A stretch of 64,000 bases of DNA from NCBI GenBank assembly GCA_036524775.1, contig DATDBO010000033.1, positions 1 to 64,000 of the forward strand, given 5' to 3'. The number at the start of each line of letters is the position of its first letter. Positions within the stretch are counted from its first letter, which is position 1. The translations under genes were made by a program, and so were the position numbers. Of the stretch, positions 1-9,142 are shown piece after piece. Under the pieces are notes generated by a model. It had not been told where the DNA came from. It ran no database searches and was given only the letters and a program-made list of their open reading frames with translations. This DNA is from VRUE01 sp036524775 (lineage in GTDB: Bacteria > Actinomycetota > Thermoleophilia > Solirubrobacterales > 70-9).

Positions 1-2
1 CG

Positions 3-497
3 CTGCGCGCCCGTCGCGATCGCTACGAGCTCGCCGACCCGCACCTGCGGCTGTGGCTGGCGATCGTCGCTCCCAACCGCGCGCGGCTTCAGGCCGGCGG
101 CGGCGCGGAGGTGTGGGCCCGGTTGCGCGAGACGACCTGGCCCTCCCAGGTGCTCGGGTCGCGCTGGGAGTCCGTGAGCCGCGCGCACCTGGCCCGCGTA
201 GGGGAGGAGCGTGCCGGCCCGTTCGACGCCGTCGGGGCGACGACCGTCCCCGACCGCGTCCTCCGCCGCAGTCACGAGGTCGACCTGGTCGCCATGCGAG
301 GCGGGCGGATTGCCGCCCTCGGCGAGGCCAAGCTGCGGACGCTCGGGGCTTCCGACCTCGACCGCCTGCTGCGGATCAGGGACCTGCTCGACGCGCCCGA
401 TGCAGCCATCGTGCTCGCCTCGGTGGCCGGTGTCGACCCCTCGCTGACGACAAGGCCGGACCTGATCGCGATCGATCCGGCCGACGTCTACACCTGA
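3..497 (+). CDS. DUF234-type ATPase, C-terminal part (partial)
   Basis: The gene enters from the left edge; the frame is open from base 3 to a TGA at 495-497. The visible part begins with a winged-helix-like segment (RRDRYELADPHLRLWL) followed by an acidic nuclease-like domain with EVDLVA and GEAKLR. This order is typical of the C-terminal half of archaeal-type AAA ATPases with a DUF234 domain, where the P-loop half lies upstream, here outside the window. Such proteins are mostly uncharacterised; the EVD...GEAK pattern resembles a PD-(D/E)XK nuclease core. The family call rests on the pattern only. Confidence 0.6.
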   Translation: MRARRDRYELADPHLRLWLAIVAPNRARLQAGGGAEVWARLRETTWPSQVLGSRWESVSRAHLARVGEERAGPFDAVGATTVPDRVLRRSHEVDLVAMRGGRIAALGEAKLRTLGASDLDRLLRIRDLLDAPDAAIVLASVAGVDPSLTTRPDLIAIDPADVYT

Positions 498-504
498 TTC
501 TCGC

Positions 505-533
505 TTGACATCCAGACACGCGTGTGTCTTAAT
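505..533 (+). promoter_or_regulatory. Promoter of collagen-like gene, palindrome in spacer
   Basis: A perfect -35 hexamer TTGACA (505-510) and a CTTAAT -10 (528-533) are separated by 17 nt. The spacer holds an ACACGCGTGTGT palindromic core, which would place a repressor between the two boxes. The start codon at 664 gives a 5' UTR of about 120 nt. Confidence 0.55.
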
Positions 534-548
534 TGCGGCGTGATTGAA

Positions 549-566
549 AACACGGATGTCCGTGTT
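549..566. promoter_or_regulatory. Inverted repeat, candidate operator
   Basis: AACACGGA and TCCGTGTT form a perfect 8-bp inverted repeat with a 2-nt centre, just downstream of the expected transcription start. It shares the ACAC..GTGT pattern of the palindrome in the promoter spacer, so one dimeric regulator could bind both. No regulator gene is identified. Confidence 0.4.
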
Positions 567-663
567 CCTCAGATCACGCACAGGGACTACATACCGAGCT
601 TCGAGAGGGCCGCTCAGGGAGGCGGCAGGCAGAGGGGCTCACGGGACAAGGAGAGAGATACGC

Positions 664-1449
664 ATGTTCTCGTCATTCCGCAACCGCTTCGGCATCCCGG
701 GCGTGATCTCGGTGATCGCGCTCGTCTTCGCCATGCTCGGCGGCGCCTACGCCGCAAACAACTCGGGCTCGGGCGACGGCGAGGCGTCAGCCTCGGCCAA
801 AGCCAAAAAAGGCCCGCGCGGCCCAAGGGGCCCCAAAGGCCCGGCCGGCCTCGCAGGACCAGCCGGACCGCAGGGCCCAGCAGGTCCCGCAGGGGCCAAG
901 GGCGACACCGGCGCTGCGGGCGCTACCGGCAAAACCGGGCTGCAGGGTGCGACCGGCGCGACCGGGCCGACTGGTGCGACCGGGGCAGCGGGTGCGACCG
1001 GGGCAACGGGTGCGACGGGACCGACCGGCCCCGAAGGCTCGCCTTGGACTGCCGGTGGTGTCTTGCCCTCCGGCAAAACGGAGACCGGCTCCTGGGGCGG
1101 CCTGTTCGACGCCAACGAAGCGTTCCTTACGTCGATCTCATTTGCGCTTCCGTTGGCGGCTGACATTGCCATCGCCAACGTCAAAGCGGTCCCCAAAGGC
1201 GGTACCCCGTCCGCCTCATGCGACGACGGTGCCGGCGAAGCTTCGAGCGCCGCAAACCCCGAGGCGGATGCTGGGTTCCTCTGCATCTTCGTTGCGGACG
1301 GGCCCGTTGAACCGGAAGTACCAGTTGTATTCAAATCGGGCGTAACCGCGACCACCCAAGGTGCCTCTAGGACGGGCGCAATCCTCGCGGGAGAATCCGG
1401 AACGCCGGGTTCCGTGTTCAGGGGAACGTTCGCGGTAACGGCTCCTTAG
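664..1449 (+). CDS. Secreted or anchored collagen-like GXY-repeat protein
   Basis: The protein has 261 residues. Residues 11-30 form a hydrophobic signal or anchor segment. About 25 Gly-X-Y triplets follow at residues 50-125, first basic (GPRGPRGPKG) and then the low-complexity GATGATGPTG type. A C-terminal globular domain of about 135 residues contains two Cys. The domain order resembles bacterial collagen-like surface proteins whose globular part seeds trimer formation. I start at ATG 664 because AAGGAG (649-654) lies 9 nt upstream and the N-terminus then reads MFSSFRNRFG plus the hydrophobic helix; an in-frame start at 544 would add an unlikely basic extension. The triplet region is a DNA minisatellite and could vary in length between strains. 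Confidence 0.8.
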   Translation: MFSSFRNRFGIPGVISVIALVFAMLGGAYAANNSGSGDGEASASAKAKKGPRGPRGPKGPAGLAGPAGPQGPAGPAGAKGDTGAAGATGKTGLQGATGATGPTGATGAAGATGATGATGPTGPEGSPWTAGGVLPSGKTETGSWGGLFDANEAFLTSISFALPLAADIAIANVKAVPKGGTPSASCDDGAGEASSAANPEADAGFLCIFVADGPVEPEVPVVFKSGVTATTQGASRTGAILAGESGTPGSVFRGTFAVTAP

Positions 1450-1457
1450 CAAGCGCT

Positions 1458-4400
1458 GTGGCCGGGATGCAGATGACCTACGCGCTCAGAAATCGCAGAG
1501 CCCGGGCAACTGAGGTTGCCCGGGCTCTGCCCCGGCCTCGCCACGCGGCTGTGTTGGCCGCGTTGCTCGTCGGCCTCTGCCTGTGCGCATCGACCCAGAC
1601 GGCATCTGCCGCCCCGACGCACCTGCTGAAAGGCGACCCGATCGCCGGCTTCCCCCTCAACCACGCCTGTGGTACGGCGGTTGACTCAGAGGGCGACATA
1701 TACATATCCAGCGCGGGTTCCTCGAAAGTCGAGGTGTTCGACCCATCCGGAACGCACCTCGCATCGATCGCCAATGCCAACGAACCGTGTGGTCTTGCCG
1801 TTGACGGAAATGGCAACCTCTACGTTTCGGAGAAGGCTACGGGCGAAGTCGTCAAATACGCGCCCGACGCCTACCCCCTTTCCGGAAGCCCTATCTACGG
1901 TTCTCGTACGGTGATCGATCCCGGCGGGGACGCTGGGGGAATCGCGGTGGACCCAAGGGATGATCGCCTCTATGTCGCGAAGGGTGGCTATGTCGCCGTC
2001 TACAAAGCCGATGGCAGCCTTGAAGAGATAAACGAGGTGCAGCACGTGACGGTCGCGATCGCCACGGGGGGCACCTTCAAGCTCAAATTCAAAGGCGAAG
2101 AAACCGCCCCGATCCAATTTGACGCCGGTGCGGCCGAAGTCGAAGCAGCGCTCGAAGCACTGGTTGCAGTAGGCGCCGGCAACGTCGAGGTCCAAAAGCC
2201 CGGCAGTGTCCACCTCGTCACCTTCACGGGCGCCCTTGCCCATTCCGACGTCGAAATGCTTGGCGCCGACCCCTCGGGGCTCGTCGGCTCGGGAGCAAAT
2301 ATCACCGTCACCGAGACCACCAAGGGCTTTAACGGCCACGTCGGCGAGGGCGACCTCACCGATGCCACGGGCGTGGGCGTATACACCCATCCGACGATCT
2401 TCGAAGGTGTCGATCACTACGTCTTCGCCGCCGACTCCGCCACCGATCGGGTCAGCGTCTTCCGCGGTCCGAACGTCAGCACCATGACGCTGAGCCGGGA
2501 GATCGAAGGCCCGGAGGGGGGGCCGAGTTTCGACTTCGAAGGCGCCGACGCTTACCTCGCGGCAGACCCAGGTAACGGCAACCCGCTGACGACTAAAAAA
2601 TGCGCTGCGACCGAGCAGGCCTGCACCGCCGGGCACCTCTTCGTCTATGACCCGGGCGCAAACGCGATCTCGGAGTTCGAGGCCACGGGCGAGTTCCTCG
2701 ACCAGTTCACCGACCCGACGCTGGAAAACGCGAAGCCGACCGCCATTGCCGTCGACCGCTCCGGCGGTGCCGGCGACGGCACGGTCTACGTCACCTCCGG
2801 GCCCGGAGCGGGCGCCAAATTGCTCGCCTTCGGACCGCTGGTGCCGCCCGGCCGCAGGCCGCTCGGCGAGCCGCTCTCCAAGGTGCTCTCGACGGCGAGG
2901 TCGGTGGCCGTCGACTCCCAGGGCAACGTCTACGTCGGCACCGGCTCGCTGGTGCGCGTCTTCGGCCCGGACGGCAAAGAGATCGCCGTTGGGCCGACCG
3001 GCAAAGGCATCCCGACGACGCAGCCCGCCGACGACCTCGCCGTCGACTCGGCCTGCAGGCTCTACGTGCTGGAGCCATCGCCCTCGCTGGACCTTGCCGA
3101 AGACCGGGTGAATTACTACACCCCCTCAGCGTGTCCTCCGCAGACCGGCACCCAGTACGCGGGCCCGACGACGATCGCGAACGGGAACAGCTTCACCCCT
3201 CCCGAAGAGCCGAACGCGATCGGGCTCAACCCGGTCAACGAGCACGTGTTCGTCGGTGGCCGGTTCACCTCACGGATGATTGAGCTCAGCTCGGTGGCCG
3301 AAGGCTCGCTGGTCTTGGACCCCTGCTTCGGTTGCGGACTGCTGGGCAGTGCGGCGATCCAAGACATAAGTCCGTATGGAGCCAACGGGAACGTCTACAT
3401 CGCTCAGAGCGGCACGATCAGCCTCATAGATCCGATGGACCCCGACGACGTCGAAGACGAGAAAGTCGCGGCCCGGATCACCGGCGCCGGCAGCCCCAAG
3501 GGGGCGCCGCTCTCGCCGGCCCCGAAGATCGCCGTCGACCAGTCCAACGGCCACGTCCTCGTCTTCCACCAGGTGCGGGGCGTCGCCGAGGAGTACGAGG
3601 CCTCGGGCGCGTTCGTCGCCGAGTTCGGCAAATTCACCACGGACGCCCCGGGCCGCGGCCGGATCGCGATCGACAACTCGGGCGGTCCCGGCGACGGCCG
3701 CGCCTACATCGCCTACGACGATCCCTCCGAGCCCTTCGACCTGGTCGCCTTCGCACCGCTCTCCTACGGCGAGCCGCCGAGCGTTGCCACCGGCACCGCC
3801 AGCGGCCTCGGGGGCGGTGACGCGACCCTGAACGGCAGCGTCGACCCGCGCGGGTTCGCGCTCGCCGAGTGCCACTTCGAGTATCTGAGCGACGCCCAGT
3901 ACGAGGCCAACGGCAAAGGCTTCGCCGGCGCCACCTCTGTCCCCTGCGCCGAGACCCCAGCCGAGATCGGCGAAGGAGACGAGCCCGTCCCAGTCCACGC
4001 CGACCTCACCGGCCTCGACCCCGCGGAGCGCTACCGCTTCCGCCTGCTCGCCGCCAACGAGTTCGGCGCCGACGCGGGCGAGGCCGGCCTCTTCGGCCCG
4101 CCCCTGATCGCCGGTGAGGAGGCGCTGCCGATCCTCTATGACGAAGCGACCCTGCGGGCCGAGATCGATCCCTCCGGCCTGGCAACGGAATACCGCTTCG
4201 AGTACGTCACCGAGGAAGCCTTCCAGGCCGCTGGCGAAAGCTTCGGGACGGGGACGCTCAGCACGCCGGTCGCCGGGCTCCCGCCCGGCGACGGCCCGGT
4301 CGCGGTCGAGGCGGCGCTCACCGGCCTCGCCGAGGGGACCGCCTACCGCTTCCGACTCCTCGCCGAGAACGAAGCGCTGGCGGCGGAGGGCCCCGCGCAG

Positions 4401-6419
4401 GCCTTCGCGACCCTGCAGCGCGCCGGGGCTCAGAACTGCCCCAACGTCGAGTTCCGCACCGGCCTCTCGGCCAAGCTACCGGACTGCCGCGCCTATGAGA
4501 TGGTCACGCCCGCCGATACGCGGGGGCTGATCCCCGGGGCGACGATCGGCGGCACCGAGGGAGACTGGTTCAACAACTGGCTCGTCGCCCCGCGCGGCCC
4601 GCTGGCCGGCGAGAGCGTCGCCTACTTCATCGGCACCCTGCCGGGCTTCGAAGGGTCCGGCGGCGTCGACGGATACCGCGCCCTGCGCGGCCCAGGCCCC
4701 CATCCCGCCAGCGGTTGGAGCACCTCGCTCTTCGGCCCCTCCTACGCCCAGGTGGGCATCGACGGGACCGGCCAGCAGCACGGCGTCGCCGCCGACCAGC
4801 TGCACTGGCTCTACGGGATCGGCGGCGCCACGGAAGCGCTGGCGGAAACCCTGCCCGACGGCGAATACCTGCGCGCTCCCGGCGGCCTCGCCGCCTCGCC
4901 CTGCAACCCGACGCCCTCCCAGGACGATTTCGAGCTGATCGGCTGCGGCAGGCTCGGCACCGACCCCGGCGCCCACAGCCGTCTCCTCACCCCCGGCGGC
5001 AGCCATGTCGTCTTCTTCTCAGGCGCCCACCTCGAGCCAGCCGCGGCCCCGGCCAGCACGACGACGGTCTACGACCGCGGGGTCGGCAGCGACGAGGCCG
5101 AGGTGATCTCGCTGAAACCGGGCGGCGGCGCCTTCGGGGCGGGCGAAGACTCCACCTACCTGGCCGCCACCGAAGACGGCGAGGCGGTCGTCTTCTCGGT
5201 CGCCGGCGCCCTCTACCTGCATCGCGGCGGGGAGACGGTGCAGGTTTCTGATGCCCCCAGCTCCTTCGCCGGCCTCGCCGAGGACGGCGGCCGGGTCTTC
5301 TTCATCGACGCCACCTTCAGCGGCCTGAACCCGCCCCCGGCAACGCTCTTCGCCTGCGACGTCGCGGGCGGCTCCTGCGCCGGTTCCGGCAAAGCCCAGG
5401 AGCCGACCGAGATCGCCAAAGACGCGATCTTCGCCAGCGTCTCCCCGGACGGCTCGCGCGCTCTCTACGTTGCCGAAGAAGCTGGCGAGCCGACCCTCCG
5501 CAGCTGGGAGGAGGGCGGCACCACCGACCTCGTCGGCGCCCTGCACCCTCAGGACCTGATCGGCTTCTCCGGCGAGGTGTCGGTCAACCTGGCGCGCTGG
5601 GCGCCAGCGGTCACGGCGGGGATCAGAATCGGCCGCAACAAGTCGCCGACCCGCTCAACCCCCGACGGCGAGGTCTTCGCCTTCCAGTCCCACGCGCAGC
5701 TGACCCCATACGAGAACGAAGGCCACTCGGAGGTCTACCGCTACGAGCCTGGCGCTCCGCCGGGCGAGCAGCTGATCTGCGTCTCCTGCGACCCGAGCGG
5801 CGCTACCTCCAGTGGCGAGGACGAGCTGCTGGTCAACTCGGGGGATGGGGGAGTGGCGGAATCGACCACGCTCGTCCCCAACCTCACCGACGACGGCCAG
5901 GCGATCTTCTTCCAGAGCGCCGACCGGCTGCTGCCCGAGGACGCCAACGACGTCCAGGACGTCTATGAGTGGAAGGCGCAGGGATACCGGGGCTGCGAGC
6001 GCCCCGGCGGTTGCCTGGCCCTGATCTCCTCGGGCCAGGGCGACAAACCCAGCTTCCTCTACGGGATGAGCGCCGACGGGCACGACGTCTTCCTCGAGAC
6101 GCCCGAGAAGCTGGTCGCCCAAGACGCCCCCGGCAGCCACTCGATCTACGACGCTCGGGTCGAGGGAGGAATCCCCGACCCGCCGCCGCCACAGGGCTGT
6201 CAGGGGGACGCCTGCCAGGGGCGGGGGACGGTCGCGCCGGGGCTCCCCAGCCCGGCAAGCGCCGCCGGCTCGGGCGAGGGCGACGTCAGGGAGACCCGCC
6301 CCCGCCCGCCCTGTCCCAAGGGCAAGCGGCGGGTAGCCCGCCGCGGCAAGGTGCGCTGCGTCAAACGCCAGGCCAAGCGGCGGCCGAGAGCCGAGAGCAA
6401 GCGGAGGGCCGCCCGATGA
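1458..6419 (+). CDS. Large secreted NHL/WD40-like propeller protein
   Basis: At 1653 residues this is the largest gene in the window. After a signal peptide (hydrophobic around 30-50, ending near ASA) come NHL-type beta-propeller repeats (AVDGNGNLYVSE type). Residues about 192-292 hold an inserted module (EVQ..TVAIATGGTFKLKF), and two fibronectin-III-like modules sit at about 771-985. The LPDCRAYEMVTPAD motif near 994-1015 follows, then a second TolB/WD40-like propeller and a Lys/Arg-rich tail with CPKGKRRV. This architecture recurs in Solirubrobacterales surface proteins of unknown function. The start is uncertain: GTG 1458, ATG 1467 and ATG 1473 all lie upstream of a strong hairpin within the reading frame, and GTG 1551 lies after it. 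The stop overlaps the next start (ATGA), so the two genes are coupled. Confidence 0.8.
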   Translation: MAGMQMTYALRNRRARATEVARALPRPRHAAVLAALLVGLCLCASTQTASAAPTHLLKGDPIAGFPLNHACGTAVDSEGDIYISSAGSSKVEVFDPSGTHLASIANANEPCGLAVDGNGNLYVSEKATGEVVKYAPDAYPLSGSPIYGSRTVIDPGGDAGGIAVDPRDDRLYVAKGGYVAVYKADGSLEEINEVQHVTVAIATGGTFKLKFKGEETAPIQFDAGAAEVEAALEALVAVGAGNVEVQKPGSVHLVTFTGALAHSDVEMLGADPSGLVGSGANITVTETTKGFNGHVGEGDLTDATGVGVYTHPTIFEGVDHYVFAADSATDRVSVFRGPNVSTMTLSREIEGPEGGPSFDFEGADAYLAADPGNGNPLTTKKCAATEQACTAGHLFVYDPGANAISEFEATGEFLDQFTDPTLENAKPTAIAVDRSGGAGDGTVYVTSGPGAGAKLLAFGPLVPPGRRPLGEPLSKVLSTARSVAVDSQGNVYVGTGSLVRVFGPDGKEIAVGPTGKGIPTTQPADDLAVDSACRLYVLEPSPSLDLAEDRVNYYTPSACPPQTGTQYAGPTTIANGNSFTPPEEPNAIGLNPVNEHVFVGGRFTSRMIELSSVAEGSLVLDPCFGCGLLGSAAIQDISPYGANGNVYIAQSGTISLIDPMDPDDVEDEKVAARITGAGSPKGAPLSPAPKIAVDQSNGHVLVFHQVRGVAEEYEASGAFVAEFGKFTTDAPGRGRIAIDNSGGPGDGRAYIAYDDPSEPFDLVAFAPLSYGEPPSVATGTASGLGGGDATLNGSVDPRGFALAECHFEYLSDAQYEANGKGFAGATSVPCAETPAEIGEGDEPVPVHADLTGLDPAERYRFRLLAANEFGADAGEAGLFGPPLIAGEEALPILYDEATLRAEIDPSGLATEYRFEYVTEEAFQAAGESFGTGTLSTPVAGLPPGDGPVAVEAALTGLAEGTAYRFRLLAENEALAAEGPAQAFATLQRAGAQNCPNVEFRTGLSAKLPDCRAYEMVTPADTRGLIPGATIGGTEGDWFNNWLVAPRGPLAGESVAYFIGTLPGFEGSGGVDGYRALRGPGPHPASGWSTSLFGPSYAQVGIDGTGQQHGVAADQLHWLYGIGGATEALAETLPDGEYLRAPGGLAASPCNPTPSQDDFELIGCGRLGTDPGAHSRLLTPGGSHVVFFSGAHLEPAAAPASTTTVYDRGVGSDEAEVISLKPGGGAFGAGEDSTYLAATEDGEAVVFSVAGALYLHRGGETVQVSDAPSSFAGLAEDGGRVFFIDATFSGLNPPPATLFACDVAGGSCAGSGKAQEPTEIAKDAIFASVSPDGSRALYVAEEAGEPTLRSWEEGGTTDLVGALHPQDLIGFSGEVSVNLARWAPAVTAGIRIGRNKSPTRSTPDGEVFAFQSHAQLTPYENEGHSEVYRYEPGAPPGEQLICVSCDPSGATSSGEDELLVNSGDGGVAESTTLVPNLTDDGQAIFFQSADRLLPEDANDVQDVYEWKAQGYRGCERPGGCLALISSGQGDKPSFLYGMSADGHDVFLETPEKLVAQDAPGSHSIYDARVEGGIPDPPPPQGCQGDACQGRGTVAPGLPSPASAAGSGEGDVRETRPRPPCPKGKRRVARRGKVRCVKRQAKRRPRAESKRRAAR
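1495..1530 (+). terminator. Perfect 16-bp hairpin, terminator or attenuator
   Basis: The arms 1495-1510 and 1515-1530 are perfectly complementary, GC-rich and separated by the loop TGAG. It lies 45 bp after the collagen-like stop codon, where a terminator is expected, but has no T-tract. It also lies inside the first codons of the next gene if that gene starts at 1458-1473. Confidence 0.6.
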
Positions 6420-9142
6420 GCCGCCGCCTCGCGATCTTCGCAGCAGCCTTGCTGGCGCTCGCTCTGGGCTCACCCGCGGCCGCCGCCGCGGCCGAAGGCG
6501 ACTGCGAACTGACCCCGCGCGCGCAGTGCTTCGGCGTCGCCTCCCTGGACGGATCGCTCTCCACCACCCAGGCTGGCGCCCATCCCGACCTCACCTTCAG
6601 CTTCGAGATCAAGCAGGACCCCGAGAGCGATCCCAACGTCTTCGGCCTCAAGGACGCTTACGCGCCGACTCGCGACGTGCGGATCGAACTGCCGCCGGGC
6701 CTGATCGGCGACCCCAACGTGCTCGGGGTTTCCCAGCAGTGCACGGCGGCCGAACTCACCGACTACATCCAAAGCGGCGGCTGCCCCAACGGCTCCCAGG
6801 TCGGGCTCACCGAGGTCTACGGCTATGAACTCTTCGACACCTTCCTGGAGCCGGTCTTCATGATGCAGCCCCCCGGCGGGGAGATCGTCGCCCGGCTGGG
6901 CTTCATCGCCGGCATCGTCCCCACCTACGTCGACCTGCGGGTTCGCTCCGAGGGCGACTACGGCCTCACCGCGGAAGTGAACAACGCGCCGACGCTCGTC
7001 AAGCTGGTCAAATCCGAAGTCACCACCTGGGGCGTGCCCGCCGACCCCAGCCACGACACCGAACGCTGCACGATCCAGGAAGCCTTCAACGGCTGCCAGG
7101 TCTCCCCGGAACGCCCCCCCGGTTCGCGCCCCCTCCCCTTCCTCACCAACCCGACCCGCTGCGGGGTGCCGCTGGCGATGCGGGTTGGCGCCTCGAGCTG
7201 GGCAGAACCGGAGCGCTTCGACACCAAATCGGCCTCCTTCCCGCAGATCAGCGGCTGCAACAAACTGCCCTTCGGACCGGGCCTGACGGTCGAGCCGACG
7301 AGCCATGAAGCCGCATCTGCGACCGGAGCCGACGTGACGATCCGCCTGCCCGCCTCCGACGGGGTCGAGGTGCTCGAACCGAGCCAGATCAAGGACATCA
7401 CCGTGCAACTCCCCGAGGGCCTCGCCTTCAACCCGGCCGCCGGCGACGGCCTGGAGACCTGCTCCGCCGCCCAGGTCGGCCTGGAGACCGGGAACGCATC
7501 GAGGTGCCCCGACGGCGCCAAGCTCGCCGACACCGAATTCGACGTCCCGGTCCTGGAACGCAACCTGAAAGGCGCCGTCTACCTGAGGGAGCCGGAGCCG
7601 GGCAGGCCCTTCCGCATCTGGATCACCGCCGACGACCTCGGCCTGCACGTGAAGCTCCCCGGCGAGCTGGAAGTCGACAAGCAGACCGGCCAGATCACCT
7701 CGATCACCACCGACGTCCCCCAGGCGCCGCTCAGAGAAGCGCGGCTGCGCTTCAAGTCGGGTCTGCGCGCGCCGCTGATCGCCCCGGATGGATGCGGCAC
7801 CTACCGCACTACCTACGAGTTCACCCCCTGGTCGGGCGGACCGCCGGTCACCGGCTCGACCCCGATGACGATCTCTGAAGGCTGCGATACCGGCGGCTTC
7901 GATCCGAAGCTGGCGGCGGGGACCACTGACCCCTCCGCGGGGGAGCACTCGCCCTTCCTCTTCACGCTGAGAAGGCAGGACGGCGAACAGAACCCCGCCT
8001 CGCTCGACATCACCCTGCCCAAGGGACTGGCTGCCACCTTCAAGGGCCTGCCACGCTGCGAGGGGACCCAGGCGGCAACGGGGACCTGCTCGCCCGCCTC
8101 GCGGATCGGCCACGTGATCGCCGCGGTGGGAGCCGGCCCCAACCCCCTCTGGGTCCCCCAGGCGGGCAAGCGACCGACCGCCGTCTACCTGGGAGGACCG
8201 TACAAAGGCGGCCCACTCTCGATCGTCGCCGTCGTCCCCCGCCAGGCTGGTCCCTTCGACTTCGGCGACGAAGTGGTCAGATCGGCCGTCTATGTCGATC
8301 CGGTCACGGTCCAGGCGACGATCAAGAGCGACCCGTTGCCCCAACGCATAGAAGGCATCCCGATCGGCTACCGCACCCTGCACGTCGCGGCAGACAGGGA
8401 GAACTTCACCCTCAACCCGACCGGCTGCAGCGCAAGGGAGGTGGTGGCAACTGTCGCCTCCTCTCAGGGGGCGTTGGCGAACCCCACCTCCCCCTTCCGC
8501 GCAACCGACTGCGCAGATCTTCCCTTTAAGCCCCGTATCGCCCTGAAGCTCCTCGGCGGCACCAAGCGAGGCGATCACCCCGCCTTCCAGGCGACCGTCA
8601 GGCCCAGAGCCGGAGACGCCAACCTCTCGCGCACCGTGGTCAAACTGCCGCGCAGCGCCTTCCTCGATCAAGCCCACATCAGGACGGTCTGCACCCGCGT
8701 CCAGTTCGCCGCCGAGGCCTGTCCCCCGGGAGCGGTCTACGGCAAGGTCACCGCCCACACCCCGTTGCTCGACGAGCCATTGACGGGACCGGCGATCCTG
8801 CGCAGCTCCGACAACCTCCTGCCGGATCTCGTCTTCGACCTCAACGGTCCAGCTTCCCTCCCGATCGAGATCGAGGCGGCGGGCAGGGTCGACTCGGTCA
8901 AAGGCGGGATCAGGGCCACCTTCGCCTCGATCCCCGACGCGCCTCTGACCAAAGTGGTGGTGCAGATGCAGGGCGGCCAGAAGGGCCTGATCGTCAACTC
9001 CCGCAACCTCTGCGGGGGCAAGGCCTCCAGGGCGGAGGTGAGGCTGGGAGCCCATAACGGTCGCAGGGCGACGCTGAGGCCGAAGGTGGAGGCCAACTGT
9101 GGAGCGAAGCGCAAGCACGGCAGCAAGAGCGGACGCCGCTGA
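6416..9142 (+). CDS. Secreted protein with repeated Cys-containing modules
   Basis: The protein has 908 residues, starting with a signal peptide (MSRRLAIFAAALLALALG, cleavage after an Ala-rich stretch). The body repeats a module of the type 'LPxGL...C(S/T)AAQ(V/L)G...CP..S..G', seen at IELPPGLIGDP, VQLPEGLAFNP, ITLPKGLAATF and VKLPRSAFLDQ; each copy is followed by paired Cys. The C-terminus is strongly basic. I do not know a function; it belongs to large exported proteins common in Thermoleophilia genomes. ATG 6416 overlaps the previous stop by ATGA, so it is translated with the propeller protein and the two probably act together at the cell surface. The frame is open further upstream, but that is the shadow of the preceding gene. 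Confidence 0.8.
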   Translation: MSRRLAIFAAALLALALGSPAAAAAAEGDCELTPRAQCFGVASLDGSLSTTQAGAHPDLTFSFEIKQDPESDPNVFGLKDAYAPTRDVRIELPPGLIGDPNVLGVSQQCTAAELTDYIQSGGCPNGSQVGLTEVYGYELFDTFLEPVFMMQPPGGEIVARLGFIAGIVPTYVDLRVRSEGDYGLTAEVNNAPTLVKLVKSEVTTWGVPADPSHDTERCTIQEAFNGCQVSPERPPGSRPLPFLTNPTRCGVPLAMRVGASSWAEPERFDTKSASFPQISGCNKLPFGPGLTVEPTSHEAASATGADVTIRLPASDGVEVLEPSQIKDITVQLPEGLAFNPAAGDGLETCSAAQVGLETGNASRCPDGAKLADTEFDVPVLERNLKGAVYLREPEPGRPFRIWITADDLGLHVKLPGELEVDKQTGQITSITTDVPQAPLREARLRFKSGLRAPLIAPDGCGTYRTTYEFTPWSGGPPVTGSTPMTISEGCDTGGFDPKLAAGTTDPSAGEHSPFLFTLRRQDGEQNPASLDITLPKGLAATFKGLPRCEGTQAATGTCSPASRIGHVIAAVGAGPNPLWVPQAGKRPTAVYLGGPYKGGPLSIVAVVPRQAGPFDFGDEVVRSAVYVDPVTVQATIKSDPLPQRIEGIPIGYRTLHVAADRENFTLNPTGCSAREVVATVASSQGALANPTSPFRATDCADLPFKPRIALKLLGGTKRGDHPAFQATVRPRAGDANLSRTVVKLPRSAFLDQAHIRTVCTRVQFAAEACPPGAVYGKVTAHTPLLDEPLTGPAILRSSDNLLPDLVFDLNGPASLPIEIEAAGRVDSVKGGIRATFASIPDAPLTKVVVQMQGGQKGLIVNSRNLCGGKASRAEVRLGAHNGRRATLRPKVEANCGAKRKHGSKSGRR

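Noticed and set aside
810..1030. Possible CRISPR-like or tandem repeat array
   Set aside because: The repeats are in-frame Gly-X-Y codons of 9-18 bases without spacers.
747..1355. Minus-strand Pro/Val/Ala repeat protein
   Set aside because: It is the reverse reading of the collagen GXY triplets; the plus strand has a promoter, ribosome-binding site and signal segment.
6470..9118. Very long minus-strand frame (882 codons)
   Set aside because: It mirrors the secreted-protein gene; such antisense frames are common in GC-rich DNA. The product has no family motif.
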